Source: Bacteroidetes bacterium MedPE-SWsnd-G2
GTDB lineage: Bacteria > Bacteroidota > Bacteroidia > Flavobacteriales > Flavobacteriaceae
Direction of reading: 5' to 3'
Length of the DNA: 64,000 nt
NCBI GenBank assembly: GCA_001874335.1
Contig: MPDE01000006.1
Coordinates: 149,566-213,565 of the forward strand
Made by a program: the position numbers and the translations under genes. The notes under the pieces were generated by a model. That model was not told the origin of the DNA. It ran no database searches and saw only the letters and a list, made by a program, of their open reading frames with translations. Position 1 is the stretch's first letter. Each line of letters begins with the position of its first letter. Below are positions 1 through 9,097 of the stretch, one piece after another.

Positions 1-687
1 AATTATGGCGATTTGAGACATCGAGACTTTATCATGAGCGCTATTGCCTTCGATGTAGAATCTTTCTATTCTAAGGCGTTTGGCGGTGTTTATGTGCTAC
101 GGGATTTTATTTCTCCAATATTAGTGTTTGCCGATAAGGAAAATTATAATGAGGCTATTAAAGATGTAGTGCATGATGTGTTGATTTATCATATTAATCA
201 ACCAGAGCTTGTTACCAAGTTAAGAGATCATATGATTTTGGAGTGTGATCTTAGAAAAGAAGTCAAAACGGAGCGATATAATAGAATTAAAAAGTTTGAG
301 CTTTACCAGCGTCTAGATGACGTTGAACATTCTTATTTAGAAATTCTTGATGAAAAAGTGCTTTTTAAAAGTTATCTCAATAAATTAAGTATTGAAGATA
401 GAAAGAAAGTAATGTGTGTTGAACGTTACCTGGAGAAATTAGAAACGAGCAATACCTATAAAATTGCCGATTTGGTAGATGAGAGCATGTATTTTGCCTT
501 ACATAAACCGCATTCTTCGTTAACTAATGCTCAGAAGGATTTAATTTGGAAATTATTAGTGAATATTTCGGCTAAAGATATTTTGTATCTTTTTTGGTAT
601 GATAAATCTAAATTTCACGACGCCTTTGTAACATGGAAGCCTACTTTTAAAGATTGGGCAGTGCAAACAATAAGTAACAATATCTAA
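1..687 (+). CDS. Hypothetical protein, 5' end cut by window edge
   Basis: The reading frame is open to base 1 (residues before the first possible TTG at 13 read N-Y-G-D), so this is probably the C-terminal part of a longer gene; about 228 codons are visible. I do not recognise the family. The visible part is mixed alpha-helical, rich in charged residues, with no signal peptide or membrane segment, so it looks cytoplasmic. The next gene begins 41 bp downstream on the same strand and the third 34 bp after that, so the three are probably one transcription unit. A start at the ATG at 34 is possible but would leave an unexplained open frame upstream. Confidence 0.6.
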   Translation, partial: NYGDLRHRDFIMSAIAFDVESFYSKAFGGVYVLRDFISPILVFADKENYNEAIKDVVHDVLIYHINQPELVTKLRDHMILECDLRKEVKTERYNRIKKFELYQRLDDVEHSYLEILDEKVLFKSYLNKLSIEDRKKVMCVERYLEKLETSNTYKIADLVDESMYFALHKPHSSLTNAQKDLIWKLLVNISAKDILYLFWYDKSKFHDAFVTWKPTFKDWAVQTISNNI

Positions 688-728
688 TTTATAGATACTT
701 ATAATATAGATATAAAAAATAATCAATT

Positions 729-1253
729 ATGACACTTGAACTCATCATTTTTATTGCCTCAATATTGTTTGGAGTACTTCTGTATTGGCGTGAATCTCAA
801 AATAATGGATTGTACAGAAGTATAAATAGAATTTTAAATTCGAAAGAATTACAAATGTCAGCCGACGATAAAACTGGATTTGTTTACAAGCAGAAACTTT
901 TGATGCGAGTGGTATATATTGGTTTTCTGTTTTTGGGCGCAATAATAATTTTACAATTTGTGGTCCCAATAGGGGTGAGTTATAATTCTGTTTCTGTATT
1001 TGTATCGCTAATATCAGGAACATTAATCGGGACTTATATTGCTAATTTTGTGTTGAAATCGGGTAAGGTGATTGAAGAAAATTCAGATCATTTAGAGGAT
1101 GTTGTTGAGCAGACTGTAGATAAGGTTTCGGGTTTTGTTGAAGATTTAAGACCTGAAAACAAATTACCAAACCAAGTGCCAGAAAAAGAGGAAAAGCCAG
1201 AAGCTGAAAAGAAATCGGCAAGAGAGCGATTAAAAGATAAAGGATTAATGTAA
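729..1253 (+). CDS. Hypothetical membrane protein, three predicted helices
   Basis: A 174-residue protein of unknown function. Hydrophobic segments lie at about residues 3-20, 60-80 and 88-110. They are followed by an acidic stretch and a highly charged Lys/Glu-rich tail (about 135-174) that ends in a short helical RERLKDKG motif. The tail is probably cytoplasmic or a protein-interaction segment. It sits between two other unknown genes on the same strand, 34-41 bp apart, which suggests co-expression. No family assignment is offered. Confidence 0.7.
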   Translation: MTLELIIFIASILFGVLLYWRESQNNGLYRSINRILNSKELQMSADDKTGFVYKQKLLMRVVYIGFLFLGAIIILQFVVPIGVSYNSVSVFVSLISGTLIGTYIANFVLKSGKVIEENSDHLEDVVEQTVDKVSGFVEDLRPENKLPNQVPEKEEKPEAEKKSARERLKDKGLM

Positions 1254-1287
1254 ATCTGTCTTATTAAGAAATTTTGGAATAAAACGT

Positions 1288-2967
1288 ATGTGGGAAAAAA
1301 TTAAGCAAAACAAAAGTATTTCTATTCTTTTAGGAATCGTATTCTTGGTTGTGATATTTATTTTAAGAGATGATTATCAACCAGCTTTACTCTTTTTGAG
1401 AAAGTATGCCTTTATTCTATTGGTTTGCATTGCGATATTGTATTTGGGACTTAGAAAGTTTCGAAAAACAGCGAGTACGGGTCAACGTGCCCTAATACTT
1501 GGTCTGATAGTTCTTGTTTTAGGCGGAATTTATTATGTAGGTTGGCAAGTGAAAATGTATGCATTTATGCAATCTTATAATGTGTTTCAGGATTTGAATA
1601 AGGTAGAAATACATGAATTACCATTAACTCAAAACGAAAGAATTCAACCCTTACGAAACATTTTCTCAATGGCTAATGAATCGGTAGGAGAAACCAAAGA
1701 TGTATCCTTACCACACTTAGTGCGAGTGGACAATGAGAATAAATGGACCATGGCAATTCAACCTTCAGAGAATTATGTGTGGCAGAGAATAAATGATAAT
1801 ACAGAAGAAGTGTTTTCGGTTTCTAGTACAACGCCATTTCCTCGGTTCTCAAGTGAGAATAGAATACCCGTTACATTTTCTATAGGGGAATCTCTAAAGT
1901 TTAGCAGAAACACCTACAATGCAGTGGTTCAGAGATTTAATTTCTTTGAGCTATTTACAATGGAGCCAAGTGATACCTTTTATATGAAAAATGACAAAGG
2001 AAGCTGGGTTGAAGTGGTGAGCATAATAAAATGGAAAGGATTCTTTTTTCCTTATCCTACCTTTGGTGGCGTTTATATCATTGAAAATGGAGCACATGAT
2101 TTTAGTGATTATGTCGAACGTTTGTTTATAGGTAAAGGAACCTACGTGAGTCCAGAGGATATGAAAAATCACCCTTTTTTGACTCGTCAAAACACATTGG
2201 CAGAAGAAGTCTCTCGATTACAAGCAGAATCTCTTAAGTTTTTAGGAGGATTTTCAGATCCACTACCTTGGAATATGCAAACAGCTGTTAAAATTCCAGA
2301 CTTACCAGACGACCAAAACGAACAGCCTTTTGTAACAGATTTTAATTTTCAAGGAAACTCTCATAATGCCTATAGCGGATTGTATCATTGGTTTGGGTTA
2401 GAACCAGTAGGTGAGGAGCGCACAAGTTTAAGTTTTAGTGTTTTTATTCCAGCCGATGGTACAGATAAACTTTATTATTATGACCATGCCTCGAAGAAGC
2501 AAGGTTACGCCGGTGTATCAGCCATGCCTTTAAAAGTTATCGAATCAAGAAAAGAGTATGATTGGTCGGTAAATAAGCCGGTAGAATTTAGACCTTATAT
2601 TAAAGATATTGCGGGAAGAAAACGCTTATTTTTTTTAGGGACCATTTCAGCTGTGAGAGATGATTCGGCCAACTTTGATGGCTCAGCGACACCAGATTTG
2701 GCATTGGTTGATAGTGAATATAGAGATGTTGTTTGGATTGATGTGAAGCATCCGTCAACTTGGGATAAAGCAGTTTATGACCAATTAGGAGAAGCTTGGC
2801 GTTCTAGTGAAAATATAGAAGAATATTTTGTGGAAGAAACCAAACAGATTGATGCTTCAGAAGTGTTAGCTGATAGCATAAAAATCATCCCTGAAAAAGA
2901 TGAAAAGCAAATTGCAATTGAGCGCTTAGAACGACAATTGGATTCGCTGAAAAAAGTAAATAATTAG
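1288..2967 (+). CDS. Hypothetical membrane-anchored protein with large soluble domain
   Basis: A 559-residue protein of unknown function. Three hydrophobic helices are packed at the N-terminus (about 11-27, 36-56 and 66-88). A long, probably extracytoplasmic domain of about 440 residues follows, with many aromatic and beta-prone segments, then a short coiled-coil-like C-terminus (ERLERQLDSLKK). It is the last gene of a three-gene same-strand group and ends 14 bp before the convergent hutG, with no terminator hairpin between them. The architecture (membrane anchor plus large domain) beside a second membrane protein suggests an envelope complex; this is inference only. Confidence 0.7.
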   Translation: MWEKIKQNKSISILLGIVFLVVIFILRDDYQPALLFLRKYAFILLVCIAILYLGLRKFRKTASTGQRALILGLIVLVLGGIYYVGWQVKMYAFMQSYNVFQDLNKVEIHELPLTQNERIQPLRNIFSMANESVGETKDVSLPHLVRVDNENKWTMAIQPSENYVWQRINDNTEEVFSVSSTTPFPRFSSENRIPVTFSIGESLKFSRNTYNAVVQRFNFFELFTMEPSDTFYMKNDKGSWVEVVSIIKWKGFFFPYPTFGGVYIIENGAHDFSDYVERLFIGKGTYVSPEDMKNHPFLTRQNTLAEEVSRLQAESLKFLGGFSDPLPWNMQTAVKIPDLPDDQNEQPFVTDFNFQGNSHNAYSGLYHWFGLEPVGEERTSLSFSVFIPADGTDKLYYYDHASKKQGYAGVSAMPLKVIESRKEYDWSVNKPVEFRPYIKDIAGRKRLFFLGTISAVRDDSANFDGSATPDLALVDSEYRDVVWIDVKHPSTWDKAVYDQLGEAWRSSENIEEYFVEETKQIDASEVLADSIKIIPEKDEKQIAIERLERQLDSLKKVNN

Positions 2968-2981
2968 GAAGATTTATAGGG

Positions 2982-4001
2982 TTATAAAAGTTTAGCTCTA
3001 ATAAAATCGGTAATTAAATATGTGATTAGTTTACCTACTTGTGACGCATTTTCAGGTGTTGGAGCTGCTTCACAAATATGTAAGTAACATGAGTTTTCTT
3101 CTTTGCCGTAAAAATGAACAAACTGCCTGGCTTGTTCAACCGAGAAAGCACTTGGGGTCATCGCACTACTGGTGGTGTTAATTATCGAATCACAATCTAC
3201 TTCAACCCCAAAAGCATTGTCTTGTATAAATTGAAGTCCTTGTTTTAGTGCTTTGCCATATTTTAATTCCTTCCTTACAGCAATAGATTCGTAAGTATTA
3301 AACTTCACATTTTTAATTTTATTTAAACCCTGAAAAATGGCTTGGGAAGTATAATTTTCATGAAGTCCAAACACAAAATATCTGCTTAAAAAGCCTTCTG
3401 CAAAAGCATAAGAAAATCCATTTCCACTATGTCTACCTTCTTCAGACCTAAAATCTGTATGAGCATCAAAATTTATGGCATTGATAGGTTTACCTATTCC
3501 TAAAGCGCTGCCTTTTATGTTGCCGTATGAGTTATTGTGACCACCGCCAATTACTATCGGTGTTTTACCAGATTTCACAATAGTACTTACTAAATGTGTA
3601 ACATCTCTGTCAATTTTTTCAACCCGTTTTCTTGCTTTTTGAATGTCCTTTTTAGAGTCCGAATCCAATAGATTTGTTTTTTCAATTACATCGGAATAGT
3701 CTAATGAACCTAATATTAATACACGATCAGGCCTAGTAAATGGGTTGGTTTGAATATTTAATAAAATTTTTAATGTGGCTTCCCAGGAGCCTGAAGTCCC
3801 TGTCTTTCCGTGGTTTGCGAATACGCCTACATCTTCCGGGACTCCAAATAAAACAAAGTCAACATCCAAACTTGAAATAGTGTCGTATATAGAAGTAAGC
3901 TTGGATGGTATTTTAACAGTTTCACCAAATTTAGTTTCTTTACTCCTTTTATTGAGTAAATTATTTAATTTAGAAGTGTTGAATAACTGAAGTCTGTCCA
4001 T
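2982..4001 (-). CDS. hutG: Formimidoylglutamase (arginase family)
   Basis: Member of the ureohydrolase/arginase superfamily that hydrolyses N-formimidoyl-L-glutamate to glutamate and formamide, the last step of one histidine-degradation route. All binuclear manganese ligands are visible: His155 in GGGHNN, Asp179/His181/Asp183 in DAHTD, and Asp269/Asp271 in EVDCD. At 339 residues it has normal family length. The substrate is inferred from context: hutI, encoding the preceding step of histidine breakdown, lies 1 kb away on the same strand. Agmatinase or arginase remain alternatives on sequence alone. The ATG at 4001 is the only sensible start. Confidence 0.85.
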   Translation of the reverse strand: MDRLQLFNTSKLNNLLNKRSKETKFGETVKIPSKLTSIYDTISSLDVDFVLFGVPEDVGVFANHGKTGTSGSWEATLKILLNIQTNPFTRPDRVLILGSLDYSDVIEKTNLLDSDSKKDIQKARKRVEKIDRDVTHLVSTIVKSGKTPIVIGGGHNNSYGNIKGSALGIGKPINAINFDAHTDFRSEEGRHSGNGFSYAFAEGFLSRYFVFGLHENYTSQAIFQGLNKIKNVKFNTYESIAVRKELKYGKALKQGLQFIQDNAFGVEVDCDSIINTTSSAMTPSAFSVEQARQFVHFYGKEENSCYLHICEAAPTPENASQVGKLITYLITDFIRAKLL

Positions 4002-4105
4002 TGAAGGAATAATTAAAAATTAAAAAATAAAAATACAGTTTATTTGTATTTCAAAATTCAAAACAACAAATAATTAACGGATTAATAATTTTAAATTAAT
4101 AGAAT

Positions 4106-4993
4106 ATGGAGGATACCAACAGCAAAAGCAAAACTTTAAAAATTGTATTGGGAGTTTTAGTAGTTGTATTATTGGGTGTAGGTTTTTACACTGCAAAATT
4201 GTACAATGAAAAAAAGGAAACAGAAGCTACTCTTGTTAGAGAAAAGCAAGAAGTAATGAAAGACCTTGACATCATGGCCAAGCAATATGATGAAGCAATT
4301 AGTGAAAACGATGTTGCTAACGAAAATTTAATAGAAGCAAGAGCTCGTATCCAAGAATTAATGGATTCATTAAAAATATCTCAAAATAGTGTAAATAGCT
4401 TATGGAGATATAAAAAGAAATATATGGCTTTGCAAGAAGAGATGGATGCTCTACTTGAAGAAAATGATAGGTTAAAAACTGAGAATACAGATTTGGCGAT
4501 ATCTTTAGATAGCATGTATATTGATTTAGAAGAACGTAATAAATACACCGATTCATTACTTGTTCAAAACACAGAATTGGCAACAATTGTTGAAGATGCA
4601 TCAAGTCTTCAAGCTGTTGGCTTAAGAGGATTAGGGGTTATTGAGCGTAACTCAGGAAAGTTAATCCCAACAGAAAGAGCAAGGCGTTCAAGTAAAATTA
4701 GAATTTGTTATACAGTTGCTAAAAACACCTTGTCTCAAGAAGGAGATAAAGAGCTTTATGTTCAAGTTATAGATCCAAATAACAATGTTTTAGGAGCAAA
4801 TGAGCAAATTCAATTTGAGGATGAAATCTTAAACTACAGTGTGATTAGTAAATTTAATTACGAAAACAAAAACTTAGATATTTGCGAGTTTATCGGTAAG
4901 ACAAACAACGAGAAGTTTGAACCAGGGCGTTATGTTGTAAGTGTTTATAACTCTAAGCATAAGGTATCTTCTACCGAGTTTATCTTAAAGTAA
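4106..4993 (+). CDS. Single-pass membrane protein with long coiled coil
   Basis: A 295-residue protein with a short cytoplasmic N-terminus, one transmembrane helix at about residues 11-30, a heptad-rich coiled coil at about 32-165, and a compact C-terminal domain (about 170-295) of beta character with two cysteines. Comparable flavobacterial proteins are often labelled as chromosome-partitioning proteins, but no ParA P-loop is present and I do not support that name. It is divergent from hutG and convergent with hutI, separated from the latter by a shared terminator. The function is unknown; a structural or scaffolding envelope role is plausible. Confidence 0.75.
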   Translation: MEDTNSKSKTLKIVLGVLVVVLLGVGFYTAKLYNEKKETEATLVREKQEVMKDLDIMAKQYDEAISENDVANENLIEARARIQELMDSLKISQNSVNSLWRYKKKYMALQEEMDALLEENDRLKTENTDLAISLDSMYIDLEERNKYTDSLLVQNTELATIVEDASSLQAVGLRGLGVIERNSGKLIPTERARRSSKIRICYTVAKNTLSQEGDKELYVQVIDPNNNVLGANEQIQFEDEILNYSVISKFNYENKNLDICEFIGKTNNEKFEPGRYVVSVYNSKHKVSSTEFILK

Positions 4994-5011
4994 ATAATTG
5001 ATTTAAATGAA

Positions 5012-5043
5012 AAAGCCCTTTAGAAATAGTCTAAAGGGCTTTT
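5012..5043. terminator. Bidirectional rho-independent terminator
   Basis: A 13-bp stem (5012-5024 pairing with 5030-5042, core GCCCTTTAGA) with a 5-base loop, an A-run before it and a T-run after it. It lies between the convergent coiled-coil gene and hutI and can serve both strands. Confidence 0.9.
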
Positions 5044-5044
5044 T

Positions 5045-6283
5045 TTATGCTACTATTTTTCCATTTAAATAGACTTTATCAATGAGATTGTCTCCAAAGG
5101 CGTAGGGTAAATAATTGTAGTTTGACACGGGTTTGGTAATTATAATATTAGCTTTTTTACCAATGGTAATACTACCGTGAGAATCTGATAGTCCCATAGC
5201 ATAAGCACCATTTAGTGTAGCAGCGTTTATCGCTTCTTCAGGAGTTAATTTCATTTTTATACATGCTGTACTCACTACAAAATTCATGTTTCCACTAGGT
5301 GTAGATCCAGGGTTATAATCTGTTGCTAGGGCTAAAGGCAGTCCAGAATCAATAATTTTTCTTCCAGGCGTGTATGGTATACTTAAAAAATAGGAGCAAG
5401 ATGGTAAAGCTACTGGTATGGTGTTACTGCCTTTTAAAGCTACATAATCCTCAGGATTCATTTCTTCTAAATGATCAACCGATAAGGCATCATATTTCAC
5501 CCCAAGTTCTACGCCTCCAAAAGCGTTAAATTGGTTGACATGAATTTTAGATTTAATACCATACGCTTTAGCTGCAGCCATTATTTTTTCGGTGTCCTCT
5601 AAATCAAAATAGCCTTTTTCACAAAAGACATCAACATAGTCTGCTAAGTTTTCTTTTACAGCTAACGTAAGCATTTTTTCAATCACTTGATCAACGTATC
5701 CTGATTTATTGTTTTTATAATCTACAGGTAGGGCATGGGCTCCTAATAAGGTAGATTTAATTGCCATACCAGTTTCATCCTTAAGTTTTTTGATTACTCG
5801 AAGCATTTTTAATTCGGCTTCAACAGTTAATCCATAACCAGATTTAATTTCGATGGCACCTGTTCCTAATTTCGTAACATTTATTAACCGCTCTAAAGAT
5901 TGCTCAAACAAATCGTTTTCACTACAATTTTGAAGTTTTTCAGCAGAATTTAAAATACCTCCGCCGCGATTGGCAATTTCTTCATAGGATAAACCATTAA
6001 TCCGATCTACAAATTCTTGAGACCGATCCCCAGCATATACAATATGTGTGTGTGAATCACACCAACTCGGCAATACTAATTTTCCGGTGGCATCAATAAT
6101 TTTATCAGCAGACATACTGTACGCTTCAGTCATTTTGCCGTAATCAATTATGGTATCGTCTTCAATGAGTAAAAAAGCGTCTTCGATGGTAGGCAAAGTC
6201 TTCATTTCTTCACCCGATAGTTTTGAAACCCCTTCAGGTCTTACCTGAACAAGAGATTTAATATTTATAATTAAAATGGACAT
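5045..6283 (-). CDS. hutI: Imidazolonepropionase
   Basis: Amidohydrolase that opens the ring of 4-imidazolone-5-propionate to give N-formimidoyl-L-glutamate in histidine degradation. Metal ligands His78 and His80 are in the DSHTH motif. The family-typical YAGDRSQEF, HVNQFN, DHLEEM and TDYNPG motifs all follow in order, giving a complete 412-residue enzyme. It shares a strand with hutG, but the coiled-coil gene lies between them on the other strand. hutH and hutU are not in the window. The ATG at 6283 gives the expected N-terminus. Confidence 0.93.
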   Translation of the reverse strand: MSILIINIKSLVQVRPEGVSKLSGEEMKTLPTIEDAFLLIEDDTIIDYGKMTEAYSMSADKIIDATGKLVLPSWCDSHTHIVYAGDRSQEFVDRINGLSYEEIANRGGGILNSAEKLQNCSENDLFEQSLERLINVTKLGTGAIEIKSGYGLTVEAELKMLRVIKKLKDETGMAIKSTLLGAHALPVDYKNNKSGYVDQVIEKMLTLAVKENLADYVDVFCEKGYFDLEDTEKIMAAAKAYGIKSKIHVNQFNAFGGVELGVKYDALSVDHLEEMNPEDYVALKGSNTIPVALPSCSYFLSIPYTPGRKIIDSGLPLALATDYNPGSTPSGNMNFVVSTACIKMKLTPEEAINAATLNGAYAMGLSDSHGSITIGKKANIIITKPVSNYNYLPYAFGDNLIDKVYLNGKIVA

Positions 6284-6404
6284 TTTTTGAGATAGAATTT
6301 ATTATAAAAATGGAGTATAAAAGTATGAAATATTGAGGTGTTTTTTTTCAAATTAGGAATATAAAAGGAGTTGATTTAATTTTATAGGAAATAAATCAAA
6401 CACT

Positions 6405-6971
6405 TTGAATCCAAACTTTTTATTTCTTAATACACTCACTGGAATATCTGAAAATAGTTTTCAAAAAATTAAGAACATGGCAGAGTTTTGTAGATTACCT
6501 GCTCATACTTCAATTACAGAAAACGGAGAAACCCCAACCGATGTTTATATGTTGGTCGATGGATTAATGCGGGCATATATCCGAACAGAAAACGGGAAAA
6601 TTTATACCAAATCAATTTTTAAGCCAGTTTCCTTTGTAGGCTCATTATCGGCATTAATTAATAATAGTACATCATTATTAACCTATGAAAGTATCACCAG
6701 TTGTAAGGCTTATAAATTAAACTTTAAAAAAATTATAGAATTATCAAAAACTGATGATGAAATAAAATCACTTTATATTAAGATTTTAGAAAAGGTATTT
6801 CAAAAGGCAGAAAAGCGAAATTTAGAATTGATAACCTTAGATGCTAAGGATAGATACATTAAGCTTAGGCGTGAAATACCAAATATCGACGACTTGATCC
6901 CACAATATGAAATCGCATCTTATTTGGGAATTACTCCCGTTCAAATGAGTAGGATTAGAAAAAAGATTTAA
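6405..6971 (+). CDS. Crp/Fnr-family transcription regulator
   Basis: A 188-residue regulator with an N-terminal cyclic-nucleotide-binding-like beta-roll (about residues 20-125) and a short C-terminal helix-turn-helix (about 168-188, EIASYLGITPVQMSRIRKK). The TTG at 6405 is chosen because the only later start, ATG at 6478, would remove the first helix of the sensor domain, and the frame is closed 30 bases upstream. The canonical cAMP-binding Arg/Ser pocket is not evident, as is usual for Bacteroidota members. Its effector is unknown. It is divergent from hutI, so it may regulate histidine use, but this is inference. Two palindromes overlap its stop codon. Confidence 0.85.
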   Translation: MNPNFLFLNTLTGISENSFQKIKNMAEFCRLPAHTSITENGETPTDVYMLVDGLMRAYIRTENGKIYTKSIFKPVSFVGSLSALINNSTSLLTYESITSCKAYKLNFKKIIELSKTDDEIKSLYIKILEKVFQKAEKRNLELITLDAKDRYIKLRREIPNIDDLIPQYEIASYLGITPVQMSRIRKKI

Positions 6972-6998
6972 CATATGTTAAGAAATTAACATATGTTA
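6968..6998. promoter_or_regulatory. Tandem palindromic operator-like sites
   Basis: A perfect 14-bp palindrome TTAACATATGTTAA at 6968-6981 is followed by a second copy of its 12-bp core at 6987-6998. The centres are 18 bp apart. The first overlaps the stop codon of the Crp-like gene. Such paired palindromes are typical of dimeric regulators. They sit just upstream of a promoter-like sequence (6999-7029), which suggests control of the short region before the terminator at 7086. Confidence 0.5.
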
Positions 6999-7035
6999 TT
7001 GAATATGAGTAAATAGGAGTTTAATTTCGTTTTGT

Positions 7036-7113
7036 AATTTAATTTTGAAAGTCAATTTGACAAAATTCAACTAACCAACCAATTAAAAAGCAGGTCTCTT
7101 TAGACCTGCTTTT
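7036..7113 (+). ncRNA. Candidate small RNA between the Crp-like gene and fumC
   Basis: A promoter-like TTG (6999-7001), 20 bp, then TAATTTCG (7022-7029, one mismatch to TAnnTTTG) would start a transcript near 7036. That transcript would end about 78 bases later at a strong hairpin plus T-run. The body is A/C-rich, has no long reading frame, and contains CAACTAACCAACCAATT. The tandem palindromes lie directly upstream. This is inferred from sequence only; the hairpin could simply be the fumC terminator. Confidence 0.35.
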
Positions 7114-7114
7114 T
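7086..7114. terminator. Bidirectional terminator
   Basis: A 12-bp perfect stem (7086-7097 with 7102-7113, core GCAGGTCT) with a 4-base loop, flanked by A- and T-runs. It terminates fumC on the minus strand and any rightward transcript from the Crp-like gene side. Confidence 0.9.
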
Positions 7115-7136
7115 ACTATTAAATATGTTGTTAATA

Positions 7137-8534
7137 CTATTGTAGGCTACCTACCATGTCTTCTGGTTTTACCCATGCATCATAATCTTCGGCAGAAACG
7201 TATCCTAAATTGATTGCTTCTTCTTTTAGAGTAGTACCATTTTTATGTGCTGTATTAGCAATTTCGGCAGCTTTGTAATAACCGATTTTAGTGTTTAATG
7301 CTGTTACAAGCATTAATGAATTGTTTAATAATTCTTTAATAACGCCATGGTTAGGTTCGATTCCAGAAGCACAATTCACATCAAAGCTTACGCAGGCATC
7401 ACCAATTAATTGAGCCGACTGTAATAAATTAGCGGCCATTACTGGTTTAAATACGTTTAGCTCATAATGACCTTGAGTACCACCAACTGTTACAGCAACA
7501 TCGTTACCCATAACTTGAGCACAAACCATAGTTAAAGCTTCACATTGTGTTGGGTTTACTTTTCCGGGCATAATAGAACTTCCTGGTTCGTTTGCAGGAA
7601 TAATAATTTCACCAATACCACTTCTTGGTCCAGATGCCATCATTCTAATATCATTAGCAATCTTGTTTAGAGATACTGCCAATTGTTTTAAAGCACCATG
7701 AGATTCTACTATAGCATCATGCGCAGCTAAGGCTTCAAATTTATTTGGAGCTGTAACGAATGGAAGCCCAGTGAATTCCGCAATATATTTAGCCACTAAA
7801 ACGTCATAACCTTTAGGAGTGTTTAATCCAGTACCAACTGCAGTACCTCCCAATGCTAATTCACTTAAATGATTTAATGTGTTCTTCACTGCATTTAATC
7901 CGTGATCTAATTGAGCTACATATCCAGAAAATTCTTGACCTAATGTTAAAGGCGTAGCATCCATAAGGTGAGTACGACCAATCTTTACAACATCAGCAAA
8001 ATCTTGAGATTTTGTATTAAGAGTGTTTCTAAGTTGAGTAACACCAGGAATAGTGTTTTCAATTATCTTTTTGTACCCAGCAATATGCATTCCCGTAGGG
8101 AAAGTGTCATTTGATGATTGTGATTTGTTTACATCATCATTAGGTTGAATTGTTTTTTCGCCTTCTCCAACTACTTTACCTGCTAATTGATGAGCTCTAT
8201 TAGCAATCACCTCATTTACATTCATATTACTTTGTGTACCTGAACCAGTTTGCCAAATTACTAATGGAAATTGATCGTCATGTTTTCCTGCAAGTATTTC
8301 ATCACATACAGCAGAAATTAAATCGCGTTTATCTTCAGCTAATACACCTAATTCTGCATTAGCGTGAGCAGCGGCTTTTTTCAAGTATGCAAATCCGTAA
8401 ACTATTTCTAAAGGCATTGAGCCTGGAGCTCCAATTTTAAAGTTATTTCTTGAGCGTTCTGTTTGTGCACCCCAAAGTTTGTCAGCGGGCACATTTACAT
8501 TACCCATTGTATCTTTTTCTATTCTGAATTCCAT
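7137..8534 (-). CDS. fumC: Class II fumarate hydratase
   Basis: Oxygen-stable, iron-free fumarase that interconverts fumarate and L-malate in the TCA cycle. The complete 465-residue protein has the fumarase/aspartase signatures: GSGTQSNMN at about 97-105, catalytic His189 in [10 protein letters not shown], and the mobile SS loop [11 protein letters not shown] at 318-328. It is transcribed alone from a -7 box at 8563-8570 and ends at the terminator at 7086-7114. Argininosuccinate lyase and aspartase share the fold, but motif wording and length favour fumarase. Confidence 0.95.
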   Translation of the reverse strand: MEFRIEKDTMGNVNVPADKLWGAQTERSRNNFKIGAPGSMPLEIVYGFAYLKKAAAHANAELGVLAEDKRDLISAVCDEILAGKHDDQFPLVIWQTGSGTQSNMNVNEVIANRAHQLAGKVVGEGEKTIQPNDDVNKSQSSNDTFPTGMHIAGYKKIIENTIPGVTQLRNTLNTKSQDFADVVKIGRTHLMDATPLTLGQEFSGYVAQLDHGLNAVKNTLNHLSELALGGTAVGTGLNTPKGYDVLVAKYIAEFTGLPFVTAPNKFEALAAHDAIVESHGALKQLAVSLNKIANDIRMMASGPRSGIGEIIIPANEPGSSIMPGKVNPTQCEALTMVCAQVMGNDVAVTVGGTQGHYELNVFKPVMAANLLQSAQLIGDACVSFDVNCASGIEPNHGVIKELLNNSLMLVTALNTKIGYYKAAEIANTAHKNGTTLKEEAINLGYVSAEDYDAWVKPEDMVGSLQ

Positions 8535-8562
8535 AAGAATTTGTTTATTACAGTTAAAGTTG

Positions 8563-8570
8563 CAAATTTA
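8563..8570 (-). promoter_or_regulatory. -7 promoter element of fumC
   Basis: On the minus strand this reads TAAATTTG, a perfect match to TAnnTTTG, about 29 bases before the fumC ATG. No good upstream TTG is present at the ideal spacing. Confidence 0.6.
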
Positions 8571-8726
8571 AGATAATTGGCACTTATATTTAACAGAATT
8601 ACGGTCTTAAATTGTAATTGTTTTGTTAATTTTTTGAATGATTTTAGGGCTTTTTTATGCAATTTATTTCAATGTTACCACCTAATTATTTGATTTTGAA
8701 TTTCAAGTAAAATATTAATTTTACTG

Positions 8727-8757
8727 TTGTTTTAATTGAACCTTTAACCTATATTTG
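8727..8757 (+). promoter_or_regulatory. Promoter of the small membrane protein
   Basis: TTG at 8727-8729, a 20-bp spacer, then TATATTTG at 8750-8757. This is a full match to the Bacteroidota promoter pattern, 28 bases before the ATG at 8786. Confidence 0.7.
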
Positions 8758-8785
8758 CCGTACAATAAAAAAAGGAACACCAATT

Positions 8786-8959
8786 ATGTTTGAATTTGAT
8801 CAATATTTAGGATTTTTAGCGTTTTTAACCATTTTAACAATTGGATTTTGGTTAATGATATTTTTAATCACTTTTGTAATCCCTTACTGGATTGGTGGTT
8901 CAATTATTGAAGTTTTAAAAGAAAAGAAAGCTGCAAAAAAAGGTGAAAATCTTCAGTAG
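8786..8959 (+). CDS. 57-residue single-pass membrane protein
   Basis: A short gene encoding M-F-E-F-D-Q-Y then a strongly hydrophobic segment (about residues 8-32), a PYWIGGS turn, and a basic tail (KEKKAAKKGEN). It is supported as real by a consensus promoter at 8727-8757, an ATG start, and a terminator hairpin 35 bases after the stop codon, which together form a complete monocistronic unit. The basic C-terminus predicts a cytoplasmic tail. I do not recognise the family and no function is assigned. Confidence 0.7.
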   Translation: MFEFDQYLGFLAFLTILTIGFWLMIFLITFVIPYWIGGSIIEVLKEKKAAKKGENLQ

Positions 8960-8993
8960 CAAAGACTAATTATATTAGTTGTTCAAAATATTT

Positions 8994-9022
8994 AAAAGGA
9001 GTCTTACAGACTCCTTTTTTTG
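8994..9022 (+). terminator. Terminator of the small membrane protein gene
   Basis: An 11-bp stem (8994-9004 with 9008-9018, core GGAGTCT) with a 3-base loop followed by a T-run. It lies 35 bases after the stop at 8959. Confidence 0.85.
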
Positions 9023-9046
9023 TGCTTTATGTTACCGATAGCAACT

Positions 9047-9080
9047 AAAAAAAGGCAATCTAATTAGAATGCCTTTTTTT
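9047..9080 (-). terminator. Terminator of the TonB receptor operon
   Basis: The stem AAAAAAAGGC (9047-9056) pairs with GCCTTTTTTT (9071-9080), with further inner pairing around TCTAATTAGA. Read on the minus strand it ends in a T-run just after the receptor stop codon. Confidence 0.8.
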
Positions 9081-9097
9081 AAGTTCTTATTTATGTT

